DNA of 64,000 nt from Phoronis australis (taxonomy: Eukaryota; Phoronida; Phoronidae). The position numbers and the translations under genes are program-made. The notes beneath the pieces are model-generated. The model searched no databases, was not told where the DNA came from, and saw only the letters and a list, made by a program, of their open reading frames with translations. Of this stretch, positions 26,492-37,165 are shown one piece after another (the first letter of the stretch is position 1; each line of letters opens with the position of its first letter). The stretch is taken from NCBI GenBank assembly GCA_002633005.1, contig NMRA01000206.1, positions 630,971 to 694,970 of the forward strand, in the 5' to 3' direction.

Positions 26492-26742
26492 CGACATGCG
26501 CGCACCCAGCCTTTAATATGGGGGGCTCGAATTTCTGGCGATGTGAATCTTTTGCTGACAATAAAGCGGGAGGAGTAAAAAAACGGGGTACCACGTTCAC
26601 TGTGCGTCTGTGCCTTTTTAGTGGATTATCGTCCCGTTTTCTCGGACTTTTTGTTTCTCTGAAGCTGACCTTTTTGCCCACTTCGCCAATTGGGAGGCTC
26701 ATTCGAGCCTCCCGATCTCCCCTGGGTGCGCTCACATGCACG
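26492..26742. mobile_element. ~250 bp miniature inverted-repeat element, copy 1
   Basis: Ends ATGCGCGCACCCAG and, inverted, CATGTGAGCGCACCCAG. It is present in duplication unit B but absent at the same place in unit A (28805), so it entered after the duplication or was lost from A. Internal landmarks are CTGACCTTTTTGCCCACTT and GAGCCTCCCGATC. Confidence 0.6.
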
Positions 26743-27736
26743 AATGTGTATGCGAACATGAATTTTATTTGAAGTGTTTTGTTCCTTATTTAGCATTAAA
26801 AACACGTGCTCGTCATGGTTTGTGTGTAAGTAGTGAGTAAGAAAGTTCCTGTTTAAATAACGGAAATAAGTGCTTAACACAGCAGATCTTTTTGTCTATT
26901 AATTTGCATGGTTTTTCAGTTTAATTCAAACCAACCCCTGATTAAATTTGTACAAAGAAGGGCCACGAGCAAGTATTTTCCTTTTCGTAAAACGCATAAT
27001 GGAAATAAGGGCTTTCCATCGGAACAAGTTACTATTTGAATGCTAGGCATAACTGTTGTCATTCTATCAATACAAAAATAAACATCATGAGCAATAACAA
27101 TTTTGAACCAACAAAGCCTGTATATTGTTGCAAAACGAAAAGGTACAATTCAGTCTAAAAATTCAAATTATTGGTCAAAAATGAACTTTTTAATTCGACT
27201 TCCGGAGCAAATCCGGTTCATGCAAATTTATTCTTTTAAGTGGTACTCTTTCGGAAGCAAACAGAAATCTTTTTTAAAGCGTAATTTGTCTTAAATATTA
27301 GATTTTTGTACGACATTTTCCGAGCCCCATTTTGGGGCATTTTTAATTTCCTACCACTATTTAAGAAAACCCTACTTTTTAAATAGTTGAGTGCCACGTC
27401 TCCAGCCTCCTCGTGTCTACACTGTAGACAGCCCCAACACAGTTGTACTTTCCACCCACGTAAATAAACTCACCCTAGACTATCTCTCTTTAAAATATAA
27501 CGTTGTTCACACTATACATAAACAAAAATGGCAATCTCTAAAATGAAGGTGCAGAACGAGAGCAAAGCAGTTAGCAACCGGGAACTTGTCATACGTCCCA
27601 GAAAATGTAATACACTGATCAAGTAATGAACTTTTTCTTAGAATGAGATTTTTGGCTGTTTGTCATAAATTCCTCTATTGAGGCAAATGAACATTCGTTT
27701 TTAAACTTAAAAGAACCTCCATAACCATCTTCCTGT

Positions 27737-27911
27737 TCATTTCTTTTTCCCGTTCCACTTCTTCATCATTTCCTCTAACGCCTGTTGCCAATCCGTTTGT
27801 CGAGTTCTAGCAATATCCCTGGCTGTCTTGGTGGTTTCGTCCGCTCCAACATTTTCGTGCTGGAGACCAACGTCGCGAACGGCTTGATTTTCTTGGTCAG
27901 CCAATGTAACT
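27737..27911 (-). CDS. Terminal exon B: duplicate of exon A with an unrelated C-terminal peptide
   Basis: Seen: an acceptor (CTTCTTTTTTGAAG, AG at 27913-27912) leads into a frame in the same phase as exon A. It begins VTLADQENQAVRDV and keeps ...ENVGADETTKTA, then diverges to RTRQTDWQQALEEMMKKWNG followed by a Lys run and a stop at 27739-27737. The tail is Lys- and Trp-containing and may be amphipathic, unlike the Arg/Lys tail of exon A. The pro-region matches exon A closely and flanking DNA on both sides also aligns. The likely poly(A) hexamer is mutated to AATAGA. Inference: an alternative 3' exon used with the signal-peptide exon at 33.2 kb, 5.3 kb upstream on this strand. It could be a decaying copy, although the frame is intact. 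Confidence 0.55.
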
Positions 27912-29780
27912 CTTCAAAAAAGAAGATAATTTTGTTTCATTTATTACAGTGGATGTACTGCATCGGCGTGTCGACCATTGCTACAAACAAAGAGAACAAT
28001 AACGGTCGATGCAACAGGCGAGAGACACCGGTAGGCTGAGTGTCCTACATGCACGTAATTGACTGTCAAGAGACGGGCCCTGTTGGTCAGTGAATGCCCG
28101 AATTCTTCATTCAGATACATGCAGCTCGGGCCACGACTTTAGACTGTCGCTGTGGAAATGGTTTTTGGAGACATTACAACGCCTTTTGTCCCGCATCATC
28201 AATATGATCGCGACTCGCACGCCAACATTTACCACGCTGAATACCATAAATTGAACACGGTCGCCCCAATTGAAGTACGGAGTAATTGGTCTACCTCCCA
28301 CAGACGTTTATCAAAAGCATTGTGAGACGGTTGTCGACTCGTAAACATCCTGTGACATCACAGATAAATTGGTGACGTATAAACGATATGACAGAAAACA
28401 ACATTTGACACTTGAATGCACCACAGTTGAAAGCACGGATCTACTGTAACATGCTTTTAAGTGCAAGAATGACAAATCAACCGGACGAGCCTCGTAATCC
28501 ACATGAATCGCCAGATTTGGCGCCAACGTTTCTCGAGGCACGCACCATCCGATCCGGCACACCAAAGCCAAATCTCACCACATGAAACGATATCCATGCA
28601 ACCTGTATTGTTATGTCCAACAAAGACGCAACAAGGAAAACAATAGAAGTGTCCCATAGGCGATAACTCGCAAATTAGAAAATACCTTGCAGCCTCCATA
28701 CGCTCCATACGACGTCATGTGGTACGGGAATGTTTTATCTGGCTGATAGCTTTTTATAAACTATCACCAACATTGAACGAACCACTAATTTCACAAATGA
28801 TGGATGCATGAAAGTGTATGAAAACGTGAATATTATTTGAAGAGTTTTGTTCCTTATTTAGCATTAAAAACACGTGCTAGTCATGGTTTGTGTGTAAGTA
28901 GTAAGTAAGAAAGTTCCTATTTTAATAACGAAAATAAGTGCTTAACACAGCAGATCTTTTTGTCTTTTAATTTACTTAGTTTTTCATTTTAATTCAAACC
29001 ACTTAACTTGGAAAACGTGCAAAGAAGGGCCACGAGCAAGTATTTTCCTTTTCGAAAAACCTATAATGGAAATAGGGGCTTTCTTTCAGAACAAGTTACT
29101 ATTTGAATGCTAGGCATAACCGTTGTCATTCTATCAGTACAAAAAGAAACATTATGAGCAATGACATTTTTGAACCAACAGAGCCTGTACATTGTCGCAA
29201 AACGAAAAGGTACAATTCAGTCTAAAAATTCAAATTATTGGCAAAAATGAATTTTTCAGTTTGACGTCGTGAGCATATTTTTTATTACAGTCACTGAATT
29301 CTGTCTTAAATTCGCTTCAATCAAATGTCTTCTTTTAAATGGTGCTCTTTCGGAAGCAAACAGAAATCTTTTTAAAAGTGTAGTTTGTCTTTAAAATTAG
29401 AAGTTTGTAAGATGTTTTCCGATCCCCATTTTGGGGGGCATTTTTAAATTCCTATTACTGTTCAGAAAATCCTGGTTTTTAAATGGTTAAATCCCACGCC
29501 CCCAGTCTCCTCGTGTCTACATTGTAGTAAGCCCAAACACAGTTGTACTTTCCATTCACGTAAACAAAATCATTCTAGACTATTTCTCTCGTCTCTTTGA
29601 AATCTGTTGTTGTTCACACTATACGGAAACAAAATGGCAATTCATAAAAATAAAGACACAAAACGAGAGCAAAGCAGTGTAACAATCGGGAAATTGTCAA
29701 AGTCCAAGAAAATGTGATATACTGAACAAGTGATGAACTTTTTATTAGAATGAGATTGATGGCTCTTTGTCATAAATGCC

Positions 29781-29786
29781 TTTATT
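29781..29786 (-). terminator. Poly(A) signal AATAAA for peptide exon A
   Basis: AATAAA on the minus strand, about 80 nt after the exon A stop. The matching position in duplicate B (27678-27673) reads AATAGA, so copy A keeps the consensus and copy B does not. Confidence 0.5.
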
Positions 29787-29867
29787 GGGGCAAATGAGCA
29801 TTTGTTTTCATGTTTTTAAACTTAAAAAGAGCCTCCATAGCCAACTGTAGGGTCTAGTTCATGACAC

Positions 29868-30072
29868 CTAACCACAGATCGGTCTATGCCTTCTTTTACG
29901 TTTGTTTGTCCCTTTCTGTTTCCCTTTCCATTTCCCTGTCTTTCTCCGATACGATCGAGATCCAGAGAGACCACGTGCCATGGCTGTCTTCATGGTTTCG
30001 TCCGCTCCAACATTTTCCTCCAGGAGACCGACGTCGCGAGCGGCTTGAGCTTCTTGACCAGCCAATGTGACT
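29868..30072 (-). CDS. Terminal exon A: acidic pro-region plus strongly cationic C-terminal peptide
   Basis: Seen: an acceptor (TTCATTTCTGAAG, AG at 30074-30073) precedes an open frame that continues the phase of the signal-peptide exon. The frame starts VTLAGQEAQAARDV, passes a conserved ...ENVGADET block, then becomes extremely basic and ends KGKQKGTNKRKRRHRPICG before a stop at 29870-29868. The last ~36 residues carry about 8 Arg and 8 Lys with no Asp or Glu, several dibasic sites, one Cys and a C-terminal Gly that could serve amidation. A poly(A) signal lies ~80 nt downstream. Length with the signal exon is ~88 residues. Known: acidic pro-region plus cationic mature peptide is usual for antimicrobial-peptide precursors. 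Inference: a secreted effector peptide. Caution: the basic tail overlaps a purine-rich low-complexity tract, so part of its charge could reflect repeat expansion. Confidence 0.6.
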
Positions 30073-30840
30073 CTTCAGAAATGAAGATAATTTTGTTTTA
30101 TTACAGTGGATGTACTGCATCGGCGTCTCGTCCATTACCACAAACAAAGAGCACGTTAACGGCAGATGCAATAGGCAGGAGACACCGGTAGGTTGAGTGT
30201 CCTACATGCACGTAATTGAATGTCAACATGCGGGTAGCCCCGATTGAAGTAAGGCAGACGCATTGCTCTACCTCCCACAGACGTTTTTTTCAAAAGCATG
30301 GTGTGGCGATTGTCGACTCGTAAACATCCTGTGACACCACAGATAATTTGGTGACGTGTAAACGATATGACAGAAAACAACATTTGTTACTTACATGCAC
30401 CAGAATTGAAAGCACGGGTCTACTGTAACATGTATGGTTTCTGGTGTGAAGAATGACAAACAGAAAAATAAAAGATTGGAAACAAGCCTTATAATGCACA
30501 TAAATAGCCAGGTTTTGCGTCAAAGTTTCTCGAGGCACGTGCCATCCGATCACCCCCAAGTCAAAACCACCTCATGAAACGCAAATTATAAATCAGCTTA
30601 CACGTACACAATTTTTGTGATGTCACCGGATGTTTAGGGACGGAAAATGACAGTGGTGACGTAGATGAAATCCCCGATCTCTGATCGTCGAAACACTGAA
30701 TAACAGCGAGCCCTGTGCTCAGCTTCATGAAACAGTCTCAAATAGGGACTCGGCAACGTCCCTTAATTCCTCTACGCATTTGTATCATTTATTGACATAA
30801 AAATCTCATGTCCCTCACTTATTATATCTTATAGCCAGCC

Positions 30841-30935
30841 AGCTAGCTGTATGGAGACTGTCGTCAAAATGCAGCTAGGTACCGCCCGCCAGCTAGCTGT
30901 ATGAAGACTATCGTCAAAATACAGCTAGGTACCAC
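30841..30935. repeat. Two-copy 50-bp tandem repeat related to the miniature element
   Basis: Two units, 30841-30890 and 30891-30935, both AGCTAGCTGTATG.AGACT.TCGTCAAAAT.CAGCTAGGTACC. The reverse complement shares CATACAGCTAGCTG with the element near 36.23 kb. Confidence 0.7.
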
Positions 30936-30936
30936 T

Positions 30937-32920
30937 GTGTGTTTTTCTTCCCTAGACCGGCCGAAATTGCACACGGCCAGAGTAATTCTGCTCGTCACCT
31001 CGCCGTGAAACTTCTATCAACATGTAAAGCTAAAGACCGGATAGGGTGCATGCAAAATCTGGGAATCAACCGACACTCACCTTTTCCGTTACAGCCGTTA
31101 AAGTGAAAAACAATGCAATGAACGTAATTCTCTTACGTACCTCTCTGCTTTTTCTAACAATGAAAAGTATGTCGTCGTTTTGAAAACAGTACGCTCGTGT
31201 CACGCGCACACGCCATTTCTTCTAAATTTTTGCGACAACTTCGCAGCAGCAAAATATGTTCTGAAATTCGGTTTTTCGATATCAAAATTCTAAAAACTTA
31301 TAATGAAGCGAAGCTAGTTTCGATAATTTGTGTGACGTGTAGGCAACCTCGTGAAAGAACAGCAGTTGATTGAAGAATCGGCGAAAAAAGAAACTGGCCA
31401 ATATGTGACTCAATATTTCAGGGCGCCGAAAGCCGTCGCTAAACTTTCGCTCCACAACTTTAGCAGCATAACGGTAGAACGCTATTTTTCCAACACCGTT
31501 AAATAATTTAGTTTACTCAAGGAAGACTGTAGTTTTTAATGACACTAATTTTTTGTCAGATTTTATCTTAACACTTTTTTACCCACATCGCTACAAAGCT
31601 GTATATTTAGTATACAGCATTGCGCCAAGGCTACCATAGACCTAGCCTTGGTACAAAGCTGTATATAAATATACAGCTTTGCACCGGTGTGGGTAAAAAA
31701 GTGGTTAGATAAAATCTGACACAAAATTAGTGTCATTAAAAACTACAGTCTTCTTTGAGTAAACAAAATTATTTAACAGTGTTGGAAAAAATGGCGTTCT
31801 ACCGTTATTCTGCTGCTAAAGTTGTGGAGCGATCTTTAGCGACGGCTTTCGGCGCCATGAAATATTGCGTCACCTATTGGCCAGTTTCTTTTTTCGCCGA
31901 TTCTTCAATCAACTGCTGTTCTTTCACAAGGTTGCGTACACGTCACAACAAATTATCAGAACTGGTTTCACTTCATTAAAAGTTTTTAGAATTTTGGTAC
32001 CGAAAAATTGAATTTCAGAAGAAATTTTGTTGCTACCAAGCTATCATCATCTCCCGAGATTTCGCAAAAATTTAGGAAATGGCGCGTGCGTGTGACACGA
32101 GCGTACTGTTTTCAAAAGGACGAAATACTTATCATTGTTAGAAAAGGCGGAGAGTTACGCAAGAAAATGACGTTTATTGCATTGTTTTTCACTTAAACGG
32201 CTGTAACGGGCAAGGTGAGTGTCGGTTGACTCCCAGATTTTGCATGCACACCGTCCGGTCTTTAGCTTTACATGTTGATACAAGTTTCATGGCGCGGTGA
32301 CGAGCAGAACTACACTGGCTGCGTGCAATTTCGAGGTCTACGGAAGAAATACACGCAGTGGGACCTAGCCGAAATTACACACAGCCAGGGTTGTTCTGCT
32401 CGTGACCTCGCCGTGAATCCTGTATCAACATGTAGAGCTAAAGACCTGACGGGGTGCATGCAAAATCTGGAAATCAAACGACGCTCACCTTGTCCGTTAC
32501 AGCCGTTTAAGTGGAAAACAATCTAATAAACATCATCTTCTTGCGTAATCCTCCGCCTTTCTGACAAAGAAAACTCATGTCGTCGTTTTGAAAACAGTAC
32601 GCTCGTGACATGCGCACGCGCCATTTCCTAAATGTTTGCGACATCTCTCGGCAGATGATGATGATGGCTTGGCAGCATCAAAATTTTTTCTGAAATTCGG
32701 TTTCTCGGTATCAAAATTATCAAAACTTATAATGAAGTGAAACCAGTTCCGATAATTTGTTGCGACGTGTAGGCAACCACGTGAAAGAACAACAGTTGAC
32801 TGAAGAATCGACGAAAAAAGAAACTGGCCAATAGGTGACGCAATATTTCATGGCGCCGAAAGCCGACGCAAAAGATCGCTCCACAACTTTAACTGGCAGC
32901 AGAATAACGGTAGAACGTTG
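30937..32920. mobile_element. Three-arm fold-back element in the peptide-gene intron
   Basis: Three ~570-650 bp copies of one sequence sit in alternating orientation: 30937-31585 forward, 31690-32345 reversed, 32351-32918 forward. Landmarks are CTGCTCGTCACCTCGCCGTG, GTCGTCGTTTTGAAAACAG and AAAGAAACTGGCCAATA. Two large hairpins can form, one centred near 31635 and one near 32350. The reversed arm reads through an ORF at 31755-31979 and the third arm encodes a similar ORF on the minus strand, but changes between them look random, so I do not call a gene. The collinear DNA at 61.08-61.16 kb lacks the whole block, supporting insertion. No transposase is seen. Confidence 0.65.
31575..31692. repeat. 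Head-to-head pair of a miniature palindromic element
   Basis: Two copies of the motif TAGCCTTGGTACAAAGCTGTATA face each other around 31640 and form the hinge of the large fold-back. Each arm also holds a CTGTATA...TATACAG hairpin. Confidence 0.6.
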
Positions 32921-33191
32921 CATGAAATCTCTATTGATTTTCAACAATATAGGGAGTTCAGCTTACAGTTTACTCCCACCTTGTGTCAAAAAATGAAAAT
33001 CGTTAGAAAGGACAACCAACATTTTCATAAGTCTATAATTCGGAAAAACATTAAGGAACAATGCTGCGTGCAACCGGCCACCGGTCATTAACAAAAATTC
33101 AAACTTTTTATACTCATCATAAATTATAGCATAGCAGACACCTTAAAAGTTCTACTTAAACACTATCATTGGCTATTAGTCAAACACTTAC

Positions 33192-33260
33192 TCTGCAGTC
33201 ATGAGAGCAGCGAACGCCATCATTAAGACGATGAAGATTGCGGACTTGGACATAGTTGAC
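33192..33260 (-). CDS. Signal-peptide exon of a small secreted-peptide gene
   Basis: Seen: a start codon at 33253-33251 opens 20 codons, MSKSAIFIVLMMAFAALMTA, then two bases (GA) before a consensus donor GTAAGT at 33191-33186. The sequence has a lysine-bearing n-region, a hydrophobic core and an M-T-A end, as in a secretory signal peptide. Just upstream, a pyrimidine-rich tract ending CTGCAG, with an ACTAAT branch-point-like motif about 30 nt before it, suggests a 5'UTR intron whose acceptor AG is 33262-33261. Phase test: the two trailing bases join the first base of exon A (30072) or exon B (27911) to give GAA (Glu) and keep both frames open; the alternative acceptor two bases later gives a stop in exon B. 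Inference: one signal-peptide exon serves two alternative terminal exons. No homologue is recognised. The signal-peptide reading is firm; expression is unknown. Confidence 0.72.
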
Positions 33261-33855
33261 CTGCAGTAGAGTGAAGCAGTTTTAAAATTAGTGGAACATA
33301 TGCTTTGATCAAAGCAAGTATTAGCAACATATTAAAAACATATGCTGCTCTACGTACAATCGAACGTTTTTACAAATTCCCGTTCTGTAGATGCATTTCA
33401 TTTGTGAAACCCAAGATCACGAAGTCTTTGTGTGACATCCCTGCATTACACACGAAGATGTGGTCACGCTATCTCTACTCTAGAGATTTTTACGTCTACG
33501 GTGCTCAAGTCATGTTTTGTTGACTTCCAGAGATTGGTGCAAAATCTTTTCAAATTCCAATTTTTGACTTAATGATCAAGGATATCCCAGAAAGGTGTCC
33601 GATTTTAGAGGCAAAGGAGAAGAAGTTTACGAACTTTAATCTTTTTAATTGGTATGCCCGTAGCAGTTTTCTATTCTTTTCGGTGTAAACTCACCAACCA
33701 AGTATTCAAACATTATACATGTACCATGCTTTGAAATCGATGATATTCACACCAACTTATTAAGGGTACGAAGTTTAGGCGCGGAGTTTTGTAGTAACGC
33801 GTAACTTTCACAATGCTGTCGCAGGCGCAATCTGTTGTGTTTTCATATACATAGA

Positions 33856-33912
33856 TGTATAGATGGGTGGATGGATGGATAGATGGATGGATGGATGGAT
33901 GGATGGACTGAT
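33856..33912. repeat. (GATG)n microsatellite
   Basis: GATGGATGGATG... interrupted by GATA and GGTG variants. Confidence 0.9.
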
Positions 33913-34593
33913 AGTTAGATACAGTGTAGATATGTATATTCGATGTATTTCTTTCTTCGTGCTTCAGGCCGGGGTTTGGGAGTTGTGCGATGTACTTCAC
34001 AAACCAATTAGTGTGTTACGACTATATTTTGGTTATAACTGTTTAGCGTTATTTGATTTTTAGTCCTGTTTGCTGCAGGGGCGGACGGCGGAGTTGTAAA
34101 AATTTTGTTCGTTTTTCTGCCTAGTGTCTTGATATTAAAGATCAAAGGTCCAGTCACTTCACTATTTTGTTACTGTTGATTTTTCATAATTGGTGTAAAT
34201 AACGGTTCTTGTAAAAACTGTCGTTAACAGCACATATATTTCGTAATAGTCATTTACAGTTTTTGTTCGTTTTCGGTTTACTGTCAATGTATATGGAACT
34301 GAAATAAAGCATACTGTAGAATCACCTGCCTTTCCCTCATTAGCCGACACTGCGCCAGAACACGCGCGAGTGTTTAATCCCAGCAGAAAATGTATTGTAT
34401 TTTTTGTCACCTTTTGGCCGAAAACCTTTTCTTCACAGGCATAAAGAACTTTTCATGGAAGTTTTAAGCCCCCATTTTTGACAGTCCCTTTTCGGCTAAA
34501 AGTCCTTGGTAGAAGTAATCGCAGTGAGAACACAGTGAGAACATAGACTATAGTACATTGAATGCCAACTCCGTAGAATGATATTAAATGGAC

Positions 34594-34945
34594 AAAATCT
34601 GTGCTTTTACGCACAAGTTACGTCATTATTCACTAGCGACACCTGGCCAAATTATCGAGTATTATCTCCGGTAAGTACGTTATCTGCTAATCATGGTCGG
34701 CTGTTGTGTGGTCGGGTGGTAGCACCATTGCCAAAAGTTCTCACGATACCAACAGTTTTAGTATTGGAAGACTTTGAACAGCGTTTCAATGCCGAATTTT
34801 TTTCTTTGTACCGCACAGTAAAATAGATGCGAGAATTTCCCGTCACTATACACTAACCGGAAACTGAAACAGATAATTTAGTGGCACCTCTTCTGGGATA
34901 ATATTGTATTACAAGAAAATGTCGGAGATGCGAATCTGGTGTAAG
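34594..34945 (+). repeat. Dispersed repeat, reference copy
   Basis: The left half (34594-34720, with TTACGTCATTATTCACTAGC) recurs inverted at 40454-40584; the right half (34722-34945, with TTTGAACAGCGTTTCAATGC) recurs inverted at 35888-36122. An 82-codon ORF here is broken in the other copies. Confidence 0.6.
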
Positions 34946-35887
34946 TTGCATAAAGCTTCAAAAGGTATCCGCTGGATAAGTTTGATTGTTGCATGACATC
35001 AGGTGCATTGTTCCACAATAACAACGTGGCGCGTGATAATGCGACGTCATTGTTGCTATACGACGTAAAACTTTCATGCAACTGGGCCCAGTTGCCTATA
35101 ATCTATGGTGAGAACAAACACGGGTTAGGAAGATGGAAACAACATGAAGAAAATTTTTAGTGAAAAGTAAATGGGATGTCTGAACATGAAATATCGCCAA
35201 GAAAAAATCTTGTGAAACATACAAGAACTATAATTTAATAGAAATGATTACCTTGAACTATCCTCTAGCCTGCAGCACTATAACGTAGAATACTTCGAAT
35301 GATCAGTCTGGTATTCTGACGATGTGATATTTGGTGCCGACTTTTATAAGCTGTCCCTTTTGTAACTCCAGGGTGTTCGAAACGTTTTACGTAATTCCTT
35401 GTTATTTCTCGTGCTTCGACCCCGTCCTTTGAAGGAGCTTCACATAAAAGAAGAAAAAGAACGGAATTGGTATATTATCGTTATTACACGGGTATATGGC
35501 GGTGCTTCAGCACGTTCTCATAAATACATTTCATCAAAAGAGGATGTTCATAGCAAACACAACTGATTGTATTCCGAGCAATAGACTTTGCCAAACAAGC
35601 AACCCAGCTCAAATGATTAATTGGTTGCCTACCGACTGATTCTTTTCCCATGCATTGATGTATTCAATACTGGTGGTTGCAGGAACTGCAAGCCACAAAA
35701 TAATTTTTCATTAAGTTGAGCATTTAGGTGATGCATTTCTGACTAACAAACAATCCGAATGTTTGAACGCCATTGTCCAACCATTCGGGATGACCGTTTG
35801 TTACTTCTTTCATTAAGGAGCTATGTCACATCATCTTTTCACAGTGCTACTTTTCGTGTATGGCTATGACATCAGATTGGTCTGTAT

Positions 35888-36122
35888 GTCGTCATAGATT
35901 ATAGACAACAGATTCGCAAGTCCGACATTTTTTCCGCGCTATCCAAGAGGAGGCGCCACTCTCCTAAATTAGTGCAGTTTCCTGTTAGAGTATTTTGACG
36001 GGAACTTCACGCATCTACTTTACTGTCCAGTACAACGAAAAAAATTAAATTCGGCATTGAAACGCTGTTCAAAGTATTCCAATAGTAGAACTGTTGGTAT
36101 CGTGAGTACTTTTGGAAATGCT
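35888..36122 (-). repeat. Inverted copy of 34722-34945
   Basis: Reverse complement shares ATACCAACAG, TTTGAACAGCGTTTCAATGC, AGGAAACTG and AAAATGTCGGA in order. The ~940 bp between the arms is single copy here. Confidence 0.6.
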
Positions 36123-36187
36123 ACTGGTAATTAATTACAAAATTTAAACTTCAGTGCCGACTGATCATATCGTCTGTTTGCACAATA

Positions 36188-36256
36188 GTAGCCTTGGTAC
36201 AAAGCTGTATACTAAATATATGTATTTTGACGGCAGTCTTCATACAGCTAGCTGAC
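36188..36256. mobile_element. Copy of the TAGCCTTGG...CAGCTAGCTG miniature element
   Basis: Begins TAGCCTTGGTACAAAGCTGT, then ATTTTGACGGCAGTCTTCAT and ACAGCTAGCTG. It shares both ends with copies at 30.8, 31.6 and 54.96 kb. Confidence 0.5.
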
Positions 36257-36520
36257 TTTCTAGCACAATAGCAGCATAGTTATCGGACAATTTGGGATTC
36301 ATGATTCACATACTCAGAAAACTACGAAAACATATTTGTGCACAAATTCTAAGGAGTACCTGTGAATGCAAAAGATACTTATGTAACGTTTTTGTTTTAG
36401 AAAATTTTTAATTTTGTTCGGATTAAAAAATGCGCCTCTGCAACGATTTCACTGGTCTAACCTTTGTATGTTTATAATTCAACATTCTCAAGTGAGCAGT
36501 TCTTTTGGGAAGTGTTAAGT

Positions 36521-36536
36521 GGCCCTTAAAAGGGCC
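36521..36536 (-). promoter_or_regulatory. Histone-type mRNA 3' stem-loop 1
   Basis: On the minus strand GGCCCTTTTAAGGGCC fits the replication-dependent histone stem-loop pattern GGYYYU-loop-ARRRCC with loop UUUA. It is preceded by ATCAAC and followed 13 nt later by AAAAGAA, similar to a histone downstream element. No histone coding sequence lies upstream. Confidence 0.4.
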
Positions 36537-36577
36537 GTTGATTATACTGTACATGAGCCTTAGGTATAGCGTGAAAT

Positions 36578-36593
36578 GGTTCTTAAAAGAACC
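36578..36593 (-). promoter_or_regulatory. Histone-type mRNA 3' stem-loop 2
   Basis: GGTTCTTTTAAGAACC on the minus strand, same pattern and loop as stem-loop 1. Two of the pairs differ between the hairpins and both changes are compensatory (C-G to T-A). A TATATAAG lies ~140 nt upstream (near 36735). Confidence 0.4.
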
Positions 36594-37165
36594 GCTGAAT
36601 AACTCAACAAAAATCACACAGTATACCGTGCTCACTCAAGTACTGAAGGTCCTTTTCATTCAAGATTTCATCAGGGAAGGTTGGATGAAACAGAGAAGAT
36701 GACAATATCGATGACAGTTGTAACACCTTATATAAATGTTACCGTTCACCAACGTTATCACGAACCCTGCCTCTTTCAGTTCTTGTTTCTGGATTCACAA
36801 GTAATCCTGAACCGTAGGAAAAAAGACATACAATAAAAACGAATCAAATTTCAAAAATCACCGCCTTCGTACGATTCCGTGTTGCAGACTGAAAATCGAC
36901 GTTACAAGTGATGGGAACTTTGTTTCTAACTTTTAACCCATTTTTAAGAAAGGAGTGTACTGATTATGTCTAATGTTGATAGAGCATAACTTTTAGTTTT
37001 TACAATGCATTAATCGTGTTGAGTGCAATCATATTAAGTGACCTCATTGAGTTGAACAGAAAGTAAATTAAATGTAACACTATGAAAATTTGAAAATATA
37101 TAGACCAGTAACAGGACTCCCTAAGAATCGAGCTGTATTCGAAAACTTTGCGCCATTGGTGATCT

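Larger units (their letters stand above)
26250..28589. repeat. Tandem duplication unit B (2.3 kb, carries peptide exon B)
   Basis: Unit B begins ATATCCATGC and ends CATGAAACG, directly abutting unit A, which begins and ends the same way. The two align almost throughout, for example around GACGTCATGTGG (26394 and 28708) and GTGGATGTACTGCATCGGCG (27950 and 30107). Differences include a ~250 bp element at 26492-26742 present only here, a ~180 bp block near 28080-28258 absent from unit A, and the C-terminal coding part of the peptide exon. Confidence 0.85.
28590..30581. repeat. Tandem duplication unit A (2.0 kb, carries peptide exon A)
   Basis: Second copy of the same unit, closer to the signal-peptide exon. 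It lacks the ~250 bp miniature element of unit B and so shows the pre-insertion state at 28805. Downstream (30582-30830) the sequence continues into DNA shared with the 59.8-61.1 kb copy. Confidence 0.85.

Noticed and set aside
26439-26880. Two overlapping Arg/Lys-rich minus-strand ORFs resembling ones at 57984-58275
   Set aside because: The similarity is explained by the two copies of the ~250 bp miniature element; frames differ and have no start or splice support.
29886-30191. 101-codon plus-strand ORF with a Phe/Pro-rich start
   Set aside because: It is antisense to peptide exon A and to low-complexity pyrimidine DNA; no splice or start support.
31755-31979. 74-codon ORF similar to one at 32720-32947
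   Set aside because: Both lie in arms of the fold-back; the third arm is not open and the changes are not codon-biased.
35310-35390. Possible hammerhead: CTGACGA (35317) and CGAAACGTTT (35377)
   Set aside because: The two core pieces are ~55 nt apart and the sequence between does not form a stem II.
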